Below are positions 1 to 11,800 of a DNA stretch of 64,000 nt, piece by piece; the first letter of the stretch is position 1; each line of letters opens with the position of its first letter. The notes beneath the pieces were generated by a model. That model saw only the letters and a list, made by a program, of their open reading frames with translations. It was not told the origin of the DNA and did no database searches. Source of the DNA: Zizania palustris (lineage: Eukaryota; Streptophyta; Magnoliopsida; Poales; Poaceae); assembly GCA_019279435.1 (NCBI GenBank), contig JAAALK010000287.1, positions 63,181,144-63,245,143 of the forward strand, in the 5' to 3' direction. A program made the translations under genes and the position numbers.

Positions 1-785
1 AATGATCATGTGCTCAGCTCAAATTAACATTCTCTAAAAACATGATGAAGCATGTGATTTGATCATTTTTGAAATAAAAGCAACACCACTTAGTCAAGGA
101 AACTAGACAAGTAAGAGCAAGGACTGCGCAAAGCTAGTCAATTTCTACTCTAGACAGACAAGTCCAGTTCAAATGGAGCTTGAAAAGCAAACTTGATAAT
201 CAATGAATTTTGTTGCTCTTTTCTTAGTGCCAGGGGTTATTTGTTTGTCCACCTTATACTTTCCAATCCGGCCAAGCCTAGGCATGAGAGCCATAAGAAG
301 CTTAAGGCATAGATTTTGGCATACACTACGCTATTCCAGTTCAGACCAATGTGCAATGGTAAGCAGTCTAGAATAGGGTAGTGCGACAAACAAACCCACC
401 TGGGTCTTTTAACTTAAAGCATGCAAATCATGGAATTTTTGATTTTAACCAAGTGAACCAATTGTTTGGTACTTTATGAATATCCATGAATATTGAGAAC
501 AATTTTTCAAGTTGCAATTTTTAGCATCCAAAGAAATGTGTCTTGCTATCAAGCAGATAAAAGATAGCTAAAGCAGTCCTGCCTAAACATGCTAGATTCA
601 AGACTAAGCAGTGAGCATGATTTGATGTTGGAAATAAAACACCATGCACATGAATGTTCCAGATGAATTAAAAGAGCTGAGCTGACATGATTTCATGAAT
701 TATAAGTAGGCATATAAGTGCAAAATATGTAAATGCAATTTCAACACACTTAGACAAAGGCACATCCATCTAAAACAGCTCCCCC
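1..785 (-). other. Copia-A 3' non-coding spacer between RNase H and 3' LTR
   Basis: There is no convincing reading frame here. The stretch matches, in reverse complement, the segment downstream of RNase H in Copia-B (about 45906-46690), including the sequence around the ATGATCAT motif at its outer end. On the minus strand a purine-rich GAGGGGGAGCTG tract sits just after the RNase H stop, like the polypurine motifs in the Copia-B spacer. No envelope-like ORF is seen. Confidence 0.8.
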
Positions 786-1488
786 TCACAAAATGCCGTA
801 AGGGTGACAAATGCCAAGTTCCCCACGCAAGTAAGCAAAACGAGAAGCATCGAGGGGTTTCGTAAAAATGTCGGCAAGCTGGTGTTGGGTATCAACATAT
901 TGAAGTTCAATATCACCCTTCTCATTGTGATCTCTGAGAAAGTGATACCGTACATCAATGTGTTTGGTTCTGGAGTGCTGAACCGGGTTGTTTGCGATAC
1001 AAATAGCACTAGTGTTATCACAGAAAAGTGGAACACTCTTATAATCTAACCCGAAATCCCGCAAAGTGGAAATCATCCACAAAATCTGAGAGCAACAGCT
1101 AGCTGCAGCAACATATTCGGCCTCAGCCGTCGATTGTGCAACACTAGACTGTTTGCGGGAAGACCAGCAAACCAGTGAAGTACCCAGAAAATGACAAGTA
1201 CCAGAGGTACTTTTCCTATCAATTCTACACCCAGCAAAATCCGCATCGGAATAACCTCGAAGACATAAAGATGAAGACGCTGAATACCATATGCCAAATT
1301 CAAGGGTGTGTTTGAGATACCTTAGAATGCATTTTACCGCTTGGCGGTGCGAAGCTCGTGGTGAAGCCTGAAAACGAGCGCACAGACACACAGCGAAGTG
1401 TATATCCAGCCTCGTAGCAATCAAGTAGAGGAGGGAGCCGATCATGCTTCGGAACTCCTTCTGATCTACGGCTTCTCCATCTTCGTCA
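786..1488 (-). pseudogene. Copia-A RNase H domain (C-terminal end of pol, frameshifted from RT)
   Basis: This is the RNase H module that degrades the RNA strand during reverse transcription. It shows the copia landmarks SDADFAGC, QSSVAQSTAEAEYVAA, the CDNTSAICIANNP segment and the C-terminal LADIFTKPLD motif. About 219 residues follow the first in-frame Met. It is separated from the upstream RT frame by one extra base in the G run near 1489-1492, where Copia-B has one base fewer. The domain itself is unbroken, but it can no longer be made as part of Gag-Pol without a frameshift. Confidence 0.9.
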
Positions 1489-3522
1489 GGGGTCCAATGC
1501 TACAGACGTAGCCATTGGAGTGGCGAGGGGCTTCGCATCGGACATGTCGAACTTCTTGAGCAGGTCCTTGGTGTACTTTGTCTGGTGGACGAAAGTACCT
1601 TGTTTGCTTTGCTTGATTTGCAAACCAAGGAAAAAGGTGAGTTCACCCATCATCGACATTTCAAATTCCCTGCTCATGGTATCTGCAAACTTGGCAACCA
1701 AAGCATGAGAGGAGCCACCAAAGATGATATCATCCACATAAATCTGAACTAGGAGGAAATCTTTGTCATGCTTGAGAGTAAACAGTGTTTTATCAACAGA
1801 GCCCATCAAATACCCTCGCTCAAGCAAAAAAGACTTAAGTCTGTCATACCACGCCCGAGGGGCCTGCTTGAGTCCATAAAGAGCCTTATGAAGTTTAAGG
1901 ACTTTATGTGGGTACTTGGGGTTTTCAAAACCAGGGGGTTGTTTTACATACACATCTTCACCTATGAAGCCATTAAGAAAAGCACTTTTGACATCCATTT
2001 GATAGAGTTTGAATCCCCGGGATGTCGCAAAGGCAAGCAAAATCCTAATGGCCTCAAGGCGAGCAACCGGTGCAAAAGTTTCAGTAAAATCAATCCCTTC
2101 TAGTTGAGAAAAGCCCTGAGCTACAAGTCTAGCCTTGTTTCTAACTATAGTCCCATCCTCCCCTTGTTTATTTTTGAAAATCCATTTTGTTCCAATGAAA
2201 TGAACATTTGGTGGAGGATCAACTAAAGTCCAGACTTGGTTTCTTTCAAAATTTTCAAGTTCCTCATGCATGGCATTGATCCAACTAGAATCAGAAAGTG
2301 CATGACTAACATCTAAAGGCTCGAAAGAAGCAACAAAAGCAGAATTAGTGAAATGAGCGTGAGAACGTGTTACCCTATGATCAAGCTCACCAATGATCTG
2401 CTCGAGAGGGTGCATCCTTTGAACATGATGTGGAGCCTCGCGGCGGGATGCAGTCTCCCCCTCAACTTGTGCGTTGGAGTGGTCCAAGATGACCGATGTT
2501 GAGGTAGTCGCTTCGGGACCTCGTGCCGAAGTGGTAGAAGCGGGGTCATCTTCGGGGGTTGATGTCGAGGGAAGTAGGGGTTCATCCTCGAATTCTCCGG
2601 GATCTTCTTCTTCGAATAATGTCTGTTCCATGTCGTGTTCATTGGCCTGTTCAAAAGCAGAACTATCAGAGGGGGTTGATTCATCAAAAGTCACATCACA
2701 TGACTCGATGACAGTGTTAGTTTCCAAGTTATAAACACGATAAGAATGACCATGAGTAGTATAACCCAAAAAGATCCCGTCAGAAGAGCGCGACTCAAAT
2801 TTGTCCAAGTTACCACGTTTTAGGATAAAGCAGCGACAGCCAAAAACTCGAAGATGAGTAACCTTGGGCTGTCTCCCAAAACGCAGCTCATAAGATGTTA
2901 AATTTAAAATTGAGCGCAAGAATATTCGGTTTGAGATGTAACAAGCAGTGTTCATGGCCTCAGCCCAGAATTTTCTAGGAGTCCTATGCTCATCCAGCAT
3001 CGTCCTAGCCATCTCAACCAAAGTGCGGTTCTTCCTCTCAACAACACCGTTTTGTTGAGGAACCCGCGGAGCAGAGAATTGATGTTCTATGCCATGCTCC
3101 ATGCAAAAGTCAACAAAGAGACTATTTTTGAACTCGGTGCCATTATCACTTCGAATGAATTTCAATGCACCTGGGAGTTCAGTAAAAAGTCTCAAAGCCA
3201 AGCTCCGAAAGTGTGAAAACACTTCATCCTTGCTGGCAAGAAAGAAGACCCAAGAGTAGCGAGAGAAATCGTCGACAATAACTAATACATACCACTTGCC
3301 GCCTAAAGAACTAACCCGAGAAGGACCTACAGTGTCCATGTGGAGAAGTTCTCCGGGTTGTTCAGTCATCACTGTGGTGACTGGCGAATGCGAAGCGGCA
3401 ATCATTTTTCCATGTCGACAAGGAGCGCAAACTAAATTCTTCTCAAACTTGAGCTTGGGCAATCCTCGGATCAGACCTAGGGCGCTCATACGAGCGAGCA
3501 ACTCAAAGCTCATATGCCCTAG
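1486..3522 (-). pseudogene. Copia-A pol: integrase core and reverse transcriptase (3' portion)
   Basis: The open stretch of about 675 residues starts just after the gypsy insertion point. It begins within the GAG-pre-integrase zinc region (LVCAPCRHGK). The integrase catalytic D-D-E residues are visible in LLHMDTVGP, IRSDNGTEF and QQNGVVERKNR. The copia RT follows, from GTKWIFKNKQGEDG through QMDVKSAFLNG to the YVDD box (QIYVDDIIFGG). The frame is the same as protease and gag once the insertion and its 5-bp duplication are removed. It ends early, after VALDP, through a one-base insertion, so RNase H lies in another frame. Confidence 0.92.
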
Positions 3523-6050
3523 TGTCGCGCCCCGATTTAATAAATCAGGACTTTATTGAAATTCCATAGAAAATCAATAAAACAAGACGTTCATCATGCG
3601 ACCACGTACAATACGGGCAATCATTCACGGTTCGTAGACCGCATTAATACAAAAGTGAATAAAGATGAAGAGAAACTAATAAAACAAGGGTCCTAGATGA
3701 ACGCCTCCTTCCAGTCTCGCCTTGACTGGGTCGCTACTCCAGACCTTCATCCTCCTCGTAGTAGACGGGCTCTGATGTTGTAAGTCAACGGGGTGAGTAC
3801 AGATGTACTCAACAAGCCACCGAATGCAAATATAATGCAAGGTAATAACAAGGGAGATAGTGGCTAATTTAGCGGAAGCAGCATAATTGTAAAGCTTTAA
3901 ATGTGAGCAAATTAATTAGTACGGAAAAGTAAACATGTGTGTGTGCATCATCATCTTCTAACTCGAGGGGTACAGTCAGCCCCACCTCGCTCAACAGTCC
4001 TTACATGCCATGAATAACTTGAACATTCAAACAATTGTAAACTAACTGCGAGTAGTCACACAACCCGGCCTTGACCGTGGGCTCGGCTTTTCAAAAAGAT
4101 TGAATTACTCTGATCAGAGATGTACCACTATACCCACAAGGCACGCACTCATCACCTACACCGAAGTGCAACGAGATGACCCATCACACGGGAACTCGTG
4201 CCAAAACCTTCCATATAGTCCTCCCCGACCCAATAGCACCCTCTTATGGGTTTCATATGGTGTCCCGACGCATCGGAGCCCCACCATACCCCCCCTTGAG
4301 CCTCGTCGGTACAAGTCGCCCGCAGGCTAGCCCCTTGCCCCCTCCTCTATGGTGCATCGAGCCGGAGTATTCCATACTTCCAGTTAGGACTTACCCATTA
4401 GACTTGTGGTTGGTACGGAAGTGCTTTGCAACAGATCCCGCAGACCGGTCCTTATAGTGCCCCGGGTGCGACAAACCAGTGCCCGAGCTTGCACCCGGAA
4501 CCCACCATACTTATAACCTAGCCAACTCCAACAGAGTCCAGAGACGAGAATAACAGGGAAATTCATATACAGAATCCAGCTATCTACGACTCGTTCTTTT
4601 TAACCTATAGCAGTTGTGCCAGTACATTGGGCACTAGCTAATATTTTTATAGTAGAGTGACAAGGAGTTAAGGCTCAATAAGCATGGCTTGGGTTTGCAC
4701 ACAAGGACAGGGATCTAATAAATATAAGTGTAAGGCTTGAATATTTGTCTAATGCAATATTAACCTATGGGTTATAGCGATAAGTTATTAAAACATGGGC
4801 TCAATTATGATCAACTGTTTCCACAGAGATGGTCGATGACTTGCCTTGATCAGCAAATGGGGATGGAGGAACCTCGGGGTAGAACTCCTGCTCCTCGACG
4901 AACTCGTAGTCTTCTCGATACGGAAAAGTAAACAATACATTTAATAAACAGATAAAATCCACCAAATAAGCAATATTCATATTTGTGGGTGTTTTTATGT
5001 GAAGTAATATTTTAATATTCTAAAGTTGGGTATAAAACAGTGAGACTTAACTTTTAGGATTTTTCCTAATTTATTTTCTGAATTAATAATTTATCCCTAA
5101 GGGGTTTTTACTCTTTTATTTGCTAAAAATATTTTGGGTAACAGTAACATACTGTTTTTATGGCATTAATGTGTAGAGAATATTATTCTGGATTTAACAA
5201 AATTTGAATGGTGAAATTTGGAGTTAAAATGAGCAAGATATGAATTTTCAAAGTTTAAACTATTTTCTAGATTTTATTTAAACAGAAAAACAGTCCCTGG
5301 TCCACGGTGAACCAGGCTCACCGTGAACCCGTGACTATGCGCGTGGACCGATCGGATCTGGACCGTTGGATCTGGATCCAGCGGCCAGATGCGAGGCGGG
5401 GGGTTTTAATGAAATCGGACGGCTATGATTAAATCGTAGCGAAGGGGTACGCGTGGACGTCTGAGATCGATCGGGGGGTTTAAGTGGCGATCGACGGCCG
5501 AGAGGCCTCGATACCCCTTTGACCAGATCCGAGGGCCCAGATTAAATCCCGGAGGGATTTAATCCTAGCCCTCCGATCGTGATCGAACGGCCGAGGCGTG
5601 ATCCGGCACGGCACGGCGTAAGGGGGCGTGTACCCCCTTCGTCTCCGGCGACGGTGGCCTCTGGCGTGGTGGCGACGGCGGCGGCGAGGACCTAAGGGCC
5701 TGGCTACGGCCAAAAATGGAACGCGGAGGGAAAGGGGATCACGATGATACCTTCAGCGGCGACGATGGGTGACTGACGGCGACGGCGGCGAGGGTAGACG
5801 GTGAAGAGCGTACGGGTGCTCGACGGCGACGGCGGTCCGGCGGTGTCCACGGCCAACGGAGGGGTGGCCGGGGACGGGGAGTCGTCGACGGTTCCTCTCG
5901 TGGCGGTGGCTAGGGCGGGGGAGGCCGGGATCGATGGCGAGGGCCTGTCGGAGGTGGAGCAGAACCAAAGGCCGAAGACTGCTTGGCAGGGCTCTGGAAA
6001 GTAAAGGCTTGCGCTAAGGAGGTGTGGGCAACGAGCGGTGGCCGGAGGGG

Positions 6051-6058
6051 TTTAAATA
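6051..6058 (-). promoter_or_regulatory. Putative TATA box of Gypsy-N 3' LTR
   Basis: On the minus strand the sequence reads CCTATTTAAACCCC within an otherwise GC-rich block. It lies downstream (element sense) of the TGACAGGTGG motif cluster. The plus-strand solo LTR of the same family has TATATAA at the equivalent place. No start site is proven. Confidence 0.45.
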
Positions 6059-6320
6059 GGAGGGTCATCGGCGTCTAGATGGCAAGGTGATCGGAGGAAA
6101 CCGAGAGGGTTCCTAAACTCTCCGGCGAGGTTTCCATATCCTCGGATTTTCTTCCCTAATCACGAAACCGCGTGGGCTATGGATGGAATGGGGTCGGTAA
6201 CGCTCGGGGAAGGTGATCGGAGGGTGATCTGAGGCGATCCGGTGGCCGGCGGCGAGGAAACAGAAGGGGATCGTCGGGGAAGGAAAGGGGAGCGATCCCC
6301 TTCCATCGGAGACGAAGGTC

Positions 6321-6345
6321 CTGATAGGTGGCCCCCACCTGTCAG
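6321..6345. repeat. Imperfect hairpin with TGACAGGTGG arms in Gypsy-N 3' LTR
   Basis: Two 11-base arms, CTGATAGGTGG and CCACCTGTCAG, are separated by CCC, with one mismatch. The partner LTR has a perfect version (11649-11673). Further copies of the GACAGGTGGG/CCCACCTGTC motif lie within 200 bp. They are upstream of the TATA-like site in element sense, so they may be promoter elements. Confidence 0.7.
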
Positions 6346-6829
6346 CGACCGAACCAGAAAAGGAAGGGCCGACAGGCGGGCCACGGTGGTCAGAGAGAGG
6401 GAGACGGAGGCGAGAGGCTGCCATGTGGGGCTGAGGCGAGGCGCGGGCGGGAGGAGAGAGGGGAGGCGAGCGCCGACAGGTTGGCCCCACCTGTCAGTGG
6501 CTCAAGGCTTGGGCTGGGCTGGGCTGAGGGAGGTTTCTGGGTTGAGGCCCATTAAGGATTAAAATTGATTTCTGATTTAAAATAATTCCAGTAATTCGAA
6601 TATTTGATTAAGGGTTGAATCACTGTTGATAAAAATTTGTAAAAATTCCTAAAATTATATCTTGGCCTCTAGTTCATCTCATAAAATTTTCAAGTCCAAA
6701 TTTTGAGTATTTCTCCCAGTTTGGCTTTGTTTGGGTTCTTTTGTGAATTTCCCTTTAATAATAAATCCAAAAATGATTTAAATAATACTTTCTTTTTATT
6801 TTATTTCTTTTAATTTCTGGGGTGTTACA

Positions 6830-6850
6830 ATCCTATCCCCCTTACAGAGA
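6830..6850 (-). other. Polypurine tract of Gypsy-N
   Basis: On the minus strand the sequence just before the 3' LTR reads AAGGGGGATAGGAT followed by TGTAACACC. A purine run touching the LTR is the expected plus-strand primer for reverse transcription. Confidence 0.8.
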
Positions 6851-6871
6851 ATCTCGTCCTCGAGATTTGGG

Positions 6872-6946
6872 TTAATCCTCGAATAGCTCAGGATGCTGTT
6901 CCTTGAGTTCATCTTCTTTTTCCCATGTAGCTTCTTCTACAGATCG
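6872..6946 (-). pseudogene. Residual pol C-terminus (end of integrase chromodomain) in Gypsy-N
   Basis: In the frame next to the gag terminus the minus strand encodes RSVEEATWEKEDELKEQHPE, then LFED and a stop. The VEEATWEKEDEL string is the hallmark end of the chromodomain of Tekay/Del-type chromovirus integrases. Everything between gag and these final residues is absent, so the junction marks a deletion of nearly all of pol. The peptide is not in frame with gag, which ends a few codons into this segment. Confidence 0.85.
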
Positions 6947-7734
6947 ACCCTGTTTTGCTGGGTCTCCTGCATGATGGCTTTGTTCACCAACTTCTGGAAG
7001 TTGGTGAAATCTCCAGAGATGAGTTGTAGGGACAACTCGTCCTTCAGTCCCCTAAGGAACTTGGCTTGTCTGGCCGCATCAGTACGGACCTCCTCAGGTG
7101 CGTACCTGGCCAGACGGTTGAACTCGTGCAGGTATTCGGTAACAGACCTGCCCCCCTGTTGCAGGTCTCTGAACTCCTGTTGCTTCTGGGCTATAACGCC
7201 GTCGGGGATGTGGGCGGCACGGAAAGCGGCTGAAAACTCTGCCCAAGTGTGGGCGTGGCCCTCGGGCAGAGTCTCGCGGTGATTGTCCCACCATTCTGCG
7301 GCGGGACCATGAAGCTGGTGGGTGGCGAAGGCCACCCTCTCCTGCTCGGTGCAGGTAAGGAGGTCGAGCTTCTTCTCGATAGCTCGCAACCAATCCCCAG
7401 CCTCCATGGGGTTGGTGGTGCTCGAGAAGGTCGGTGGGCGGACTCGGAGGAACTCCGAGAGCTGCGACGCGGGAGCTGGAGCTGGTGTGGCAGGTCGGGG
7501 CAGCTCGGGCTGTTGGTGGAGGCGGAAAAGATGCGCCTGCTGCTCTTGCATCTGCTGCTGCTGCTGCATCTGGTGCAAAAGGGCTGAGACCAGCTGGTTC
7601 TGGGTGGCCATCATCTCAGCTAGTGTGGGATGATTGGCAACCGGGGCTTGCCTTTGCCCGGTGGCTCCCCATTGTGGCAGGTTGACACTATCTCCTCCGT
7701 TCTGAGGAGCGTCTGAACCCTGAGTGTTGGTCAT
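6937..7734 (-). CDS. Gypsy-N Gag (chromovirus-type capsid protein)
   Basis: This 265-residue protein starts at ATG. The N-terminal third is rich in Gln (runs QMQQQQQMQEQQ) and Pro/Ala. From about residue 95 comes the retrotransposon gag core: PPTFSSTTNPMEAGDWLRAI, then FATHQLHGPAAEWWDN, then SVTEYLHEFNRLARYAPEEV and FLRGLKDELSLQL. This arrangement is typical of plant Ty3/gypsy chromoviruses. It would assemble particles that package the RNA. No CCHC zinc knuckle remains, because the frame ends shortly after the core at the deletion junction (QNRVDL, stop). It may still co-assemble with Gag from an intact relative. The frame has no stops. Confidence 0.88.
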   Translation of the reverse strand: MTNTQGSDAPQNGGDSVNLPQWGATGQRQAPVANHPTLAEMMATQNQLVSALLHQMQQQQQMQEQQAHLFRLHQQPELPRPATPAPAPASQLSEFLRVRPPTFSSTTNPMEAGDWLRAIEKKLDLLTCTEQERVAFATHQLHGPAAEWWDNHRETLPEGHAHTWAEFSAAFRAAHIPDGVIAQKQQEFRDLQQGGRSVTEYLHEFNRLARYAPEEVRTDAARQAKFLRGLKDELSLQLISGDFTNFQKLVNKAIMQETQQNRVDL

Positions 7735-7905
7735 CCTGGAGTTTTCAGAGTATACACATTTAGTGAACTTCTTTATATTTTATTTCAAAAGGGTATCGTT
7801 CTTGCGGTTACATTTATTTATTTCTTCATTCATGCCTTATGTTTTGACATGAATGCTAATACAAGCAAGCAATAATAAAAATAACAATCAATCGTAAAAC
7901 TACGT

Positions 7906-8712
7906 CTATGGCAGCTCGGGGGACGGCTCGATCTCGGGCTCGTGGGAGACGGTCGGGGTCGAGGAGCTGGACGGTCCGGCGGGTGGTGCGCTGCGGGAGA
8001 TCCTCTTGGGCCTCACAGTGGGGATCCGAAGGGGTTTCTTCCTGCGAGGCGGAAGAGGCGCGATCTCCTCTATGTCCTTCTTCAACTCCTCGATCTGGTA
8101 GCGGAGATGTGGGTTGGTGGCGACACGCTGTCGAAGGAGCTCATTTTGACGCCGCAACTCCTCTGCCTCGGCAGCCAAGCGGTGTCCCTGCTGGATGCGG
8201 CGACGAAGCTCTCCGTTCTCGCGGTTCAGATCCTCGGAAGAGTGTCGGTAGAAGTTGATGGTGTCGCGTTGTCCATTGGCGTCCTGCAGTGCCTCGTAAT
8301 GGAGATCGTCCATGGCCTCCAACAAGCGCATGGTATGACCAATCGCAGAATGGCGCTGGGAGAGTGTGCTGACGAAGACACTGTGTGGACTCCCTGGGGT
8401 GCGAAGAGGCACGAAGCGAAAGTCCGTGTCGTAGAGCTCGCTGTCGTAGATCATCCGGAGCTCCGTGAGTGCCTGGAGAGCGGTGCGCTGGCTGGCAACC
8501 AGGAAGGTAGGTCCTCCTCCGCGGTAGGTGTGAGCGGTCTGAGGGGAGGGCTGAACGACGACGGTGACCTCGCAAAAGCTTTCTTCCTCGTCGGGGAAGA
8601 CTCCATGGTACATCGGCTCATGCTCAAACCCAAGGAAGCTGACGAGCATGCGCAGCTCGCGAATGAATCCGGCCTCGTCACGAAGGTTCCCATTCATGGT
8701 ACGGACCGGCAT
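7906..8712 (-). CDS. Unidentified coiled-coil ORF upstream of gag in Gypsy-N
   Basis: This is an intact 268-residue frame from ATG, between the primer binding site and gag. I do not recognise a domain. Residues 1-120 look globular (FIRELRMLVSFLGFEHEPMY; TALQALTELRMIYDSELYDT). About 130-215 is a predicted coiled coil with leucine/arginine heptads (LNRENGELRRRIQ; AEELRRQNELLRQRV). The tail has a basic stretch (PPRRKKPLRIPTVRPKR) that could be nuclear targeting or nucleic-acid binding, then Ser/Pro/Glu-rich residues. It has no zinc knuckle, aspartic protease motif or transmembrane segment. It may be an accessory ORF carried by the family or a captured host fragment. Intactness in a recent element suggests it was recently under selection. 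Confidence 0.7.
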   Translation of the reverse strand: MPVRTMNGNLRDEAGFIRELRMLVSFLGFEHEPMYHGVFPDEEESFCEVTVVVQPSPQTAHTYRGGGPTFLVASQRTALQALTELRMIYDSELYDTDFRFVPLRTPGSPHSVFVSTLSQRHSAIGHTMRLLEAMDDLHYEALQDANGQRDTINFYRHSSEDLNRENGELRRRIQQGHRLAAEAEELRRQNELLRQRVATNPHLRYQIEELKKDIEEIAPLPPRRKKPLRIPTVRPKRISRSAPPAGPSSSSTPTVSHEPEIEPSPELP

Positions 8713-8834
8713 CTACAAAAGAGAGAAAATTTTTGTGAAAACCTCGGAAGATGAGAGGATAAGCAGTGTTTGTAAGAAAATATAGTAAATATAGGTCCTA
8801 AGGTCAGGTCTGTTTGGCTTCCTACAGTCAAGTC

Positions 8835-8847
8835 GGCTCTGATACCA
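8835..8847 (-). other. Primer binding site of Gypsy-N (methionine tRNA type)
   Basis: The minus strand reads TGGTATCAGAGCC a few bases after the 5' LTR end. TGGTATCAGAGC is the usual plant site complementary to the 3' end of initiator Met-tRNA. It fixes the element direction as minus. Confidence 0.9.
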
Positions 8848-8850
8848 TCT

Positions 8851-11800
8851 TGTCGCGCCCCGATTTAATAAATCAGGACTTTATTGAAATTCCATAGAAA
8901 ATCAATAAAACAAGACGTTCATCATGCGACCACGTACAATACGGGCAATCATTCACGGTTCGTAGACCGCATTAATACAAAAGTGAATAAAGATGAAGAG
9001 AAACTAATAAAACAAGGGTCCTAGATGAACGCCTCCTTCCAGTCTCGCCTTGACTGGGTCGCTACTCCAGACCTTCATCCTCCTCGTAGTAGACGGGCTC
9101 TGATGTTGTAAGTCAACGGGGTGAGTACAGATGTACTCAACAAGCCACCGAATGCAAATATAATGCAAGGTAATAACAAGGGAGATAGTGGCTAATTTAG
9201 CGGAAGCAGCATAATTGTAAAGCTTTAAATGTGAGCAAATTAATTAGTACGGAAAAGTAAACATGTGTGTGTGCATCATCATCTTCTAACTCGAGGGGTA
9301 CAGTCAGCCCCACCTCGCTCAACAGTCCTTACGTGCCATGAATAACTTGAACATTCAAACAATTGTAAACTAACTGCGAGTAGTCACACAACCCGCCCTT
9401 GACCGTGGGCTCGGCTTTTCGAAAAGATTGAATTACTCTGATCAGAGATGTACCACTGTACCCACAAGGCACGCACTCATCACCTACACCGAAGTGCAAC
9501 GAGATGACCCATCACACGGGAACTCGTGCCAAAACCTTCCATATAGTCCTCCCCGACCCAATAGCACCCCCTTATGGGTTTCATATGGTGTCCCGACGCA
9601 TCGGAGCCCCACCATACCCCCCCTTGAGCCTCGTCGGTACAAGTCGCCCGCAGGCTAGCCCCTTGCCCCCTCCTCTATGGTGCATCGAGCCGGAGTATTC
9701 CATACTTCCAGTTAGGACTTACCCATTAGACTTGTGGTTGGTACGGAAGTGCTTTGCAACAGATCCCGCAGACCGGTCCTTATAGTGCCCCGGGTGCGAC
9801 AAACCAGTGCCCGAGCTTGCACCCGGAACCCACCATACTTATAACCTAGCCAACTCCAACAGAGTCCAGAGACGAGAATAACAGGGAAATTCATATACAG
9901 AATCCAGCTATCTACGACTCGTTCTTTTTAACCTATAGTAGTTGTGCCAGTACATTGGGCACTAGCTAATATTTTTATAGTAGAGTGACAAGGAGTTAAG
10001 GCTCAATAAGCATGGCTTGGGTTTGCACACAAGGACAGGGATCTAATAAATATAAGTGTAAGGCTTGAATATTTGTCTAATGCAATATTAACCTATGGGT
10101 TATAGCGATAAGTTATTAAAACATGGGCTCAATTATGATCAACTGTTTCCACAGAGATGGTCGATGACTTGCCTTGATCAGCAAATGGGGATGGAGGAAC
10201 CTCGGGGTAGAACTCCTGCTCCTCGACGAACTCGTAGTCTTCTCGATACGGAAAAGTAAACAATACATTTAATAAACAGATAAAATCCACCAAATAAGCA
10301 ATATTCATATTTGTGGGTGTTTTTATGTGAAGTAATATTTTAATATTCTAAAGTTGGGTATAAAACAGTGAGACTTAACTTTTAGGATTTTTCCTAATTT
10401 ATTTTCTGAATTAATAATTTATCCCTAAGGGGTTTTTACTCTTTTATTTGCTAAAAATATTTTGGGTAACAGTAACATACTGTTTTTATGGCATTAATGT
10501 GTAGAGAATATTATTCTGGATTTAACAAAATTTGAATGGTGAAATTTGGAGTTAAAATGAGCAAGATATGAATTTTCAAAGTTTAAACTATTTTCTAGAT
10601 TTTATTTAAACAGAAAAACAGTCCCTGGTCCACGGTGAACCAGGCTCACCGTGAACCCGTGACTATGCGCGTGGACCGATCGGATCTGGACCGTTGGATC
10701 TGGATCCAGCGGCCAGATGCGAGGCGGGGGGTTTTAATGAAATCGGACGGCTGTGATTAAATCGTAGCGAAGGGGTACGCGTGGACGTCTGAGATCGATC
10801 GGGGGGTTTAAGTGGCGATCGACGGCCGAGAGGCCTCGATACCCCTTTGACCAGATCCGAGGGCCCAGATTAAATCCCGGAGGGATTTAATCCTAGCCCT
10901 CCGATCGTGATCGAACGGCCGAGGCGTGATCCGGCACGGCACGGCGTAAGGGGGCGTGTACCCCCTTCGTCTCCGGCGACGGTGGCCTCTGGCGTGGTGG
11001 CGACGGCGGCGGCGAGGACCTAAGGGCCTGGCTACGGCCAAAAATGGAACGCGGAGGGAAAGGGGATCACGATGATACCTTCAGCGGCGACGATGGGTGA
11101 CTGACGGCGACGGCGGCGAGGGTAGACGGTGAAGAGCGTACGGGTGCTCGACGGCGACGGCGGTCCGGCGGTGTCCACGGCCAACGGAGGGGTGGCCGGG
11201 GACGGGGAGTCGTCGACGGTTCCTCTGGTGGCGGTGGCTAGGGCGGGGGAGGCCGGGATCGACGGCGAGGGCCTGCCGGAGGTGGAGCAGAACCAAAGGC
11301 CGAAGACTGCTTGGCAGGGCTCTGGAAAGCAAAGGCTTGCGCTAAGGAGGTGTGGGCAACGAGCGGTGGCCGGAGGGGTTTAAATAGGAGGGTCATCGGC
11401 GTCTAGATGGCAAGGTGATCGGAGGAAACCGAGAGGGTTCGTAAACTCTCCGGCGAGGTTTCCATATCCTCGGATTTGCTTCCCTAATCACGAAACCGCG
11501 TGGGCTATGGATGGAATGGGGTCGGTAACGCTCGGGGAAGGTGATCGGAGGGTGATCCGAGGCGATCCGGTGGCCGGCGGCGAGGAAACAGAAGGGGATC
11601 GCCGGGGAAGGAAAGGGGAGCGATCCCCTTCCATCGAAGACGAAGGTCCTGACAGGTGGCCCCCACCTGTCAGCGACCGAACCAGAAAAGGAAGGGCCGA
11701 CAGGCGGGCCACGGTGGTCAGAGAGAGGGAGACGGAGGCGAGAGGCTGCCATGTGGGGCCGAGGCGAGGCGCGGGTGGGAGGAGAGAGGGGAGGCGAGCG

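Larger units (their letters stand above)
3523..6829 (-). repeat. 3' LTR of Gypsy-N
   Basis: This repeat is 3307 bp and nearly identical to the copy at 8851-12157. It runs from TGTCGCGCC to GGTGTTACA on the plus strand, so in element sense it starts TGTAACACC. It contains a GC-rich block (about 5300-6550) with TGACAGGTGG-type motifs and AT-rich flanks. Short ORFs inside it recur only because the LTR recurs. Confidence 0.96.
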
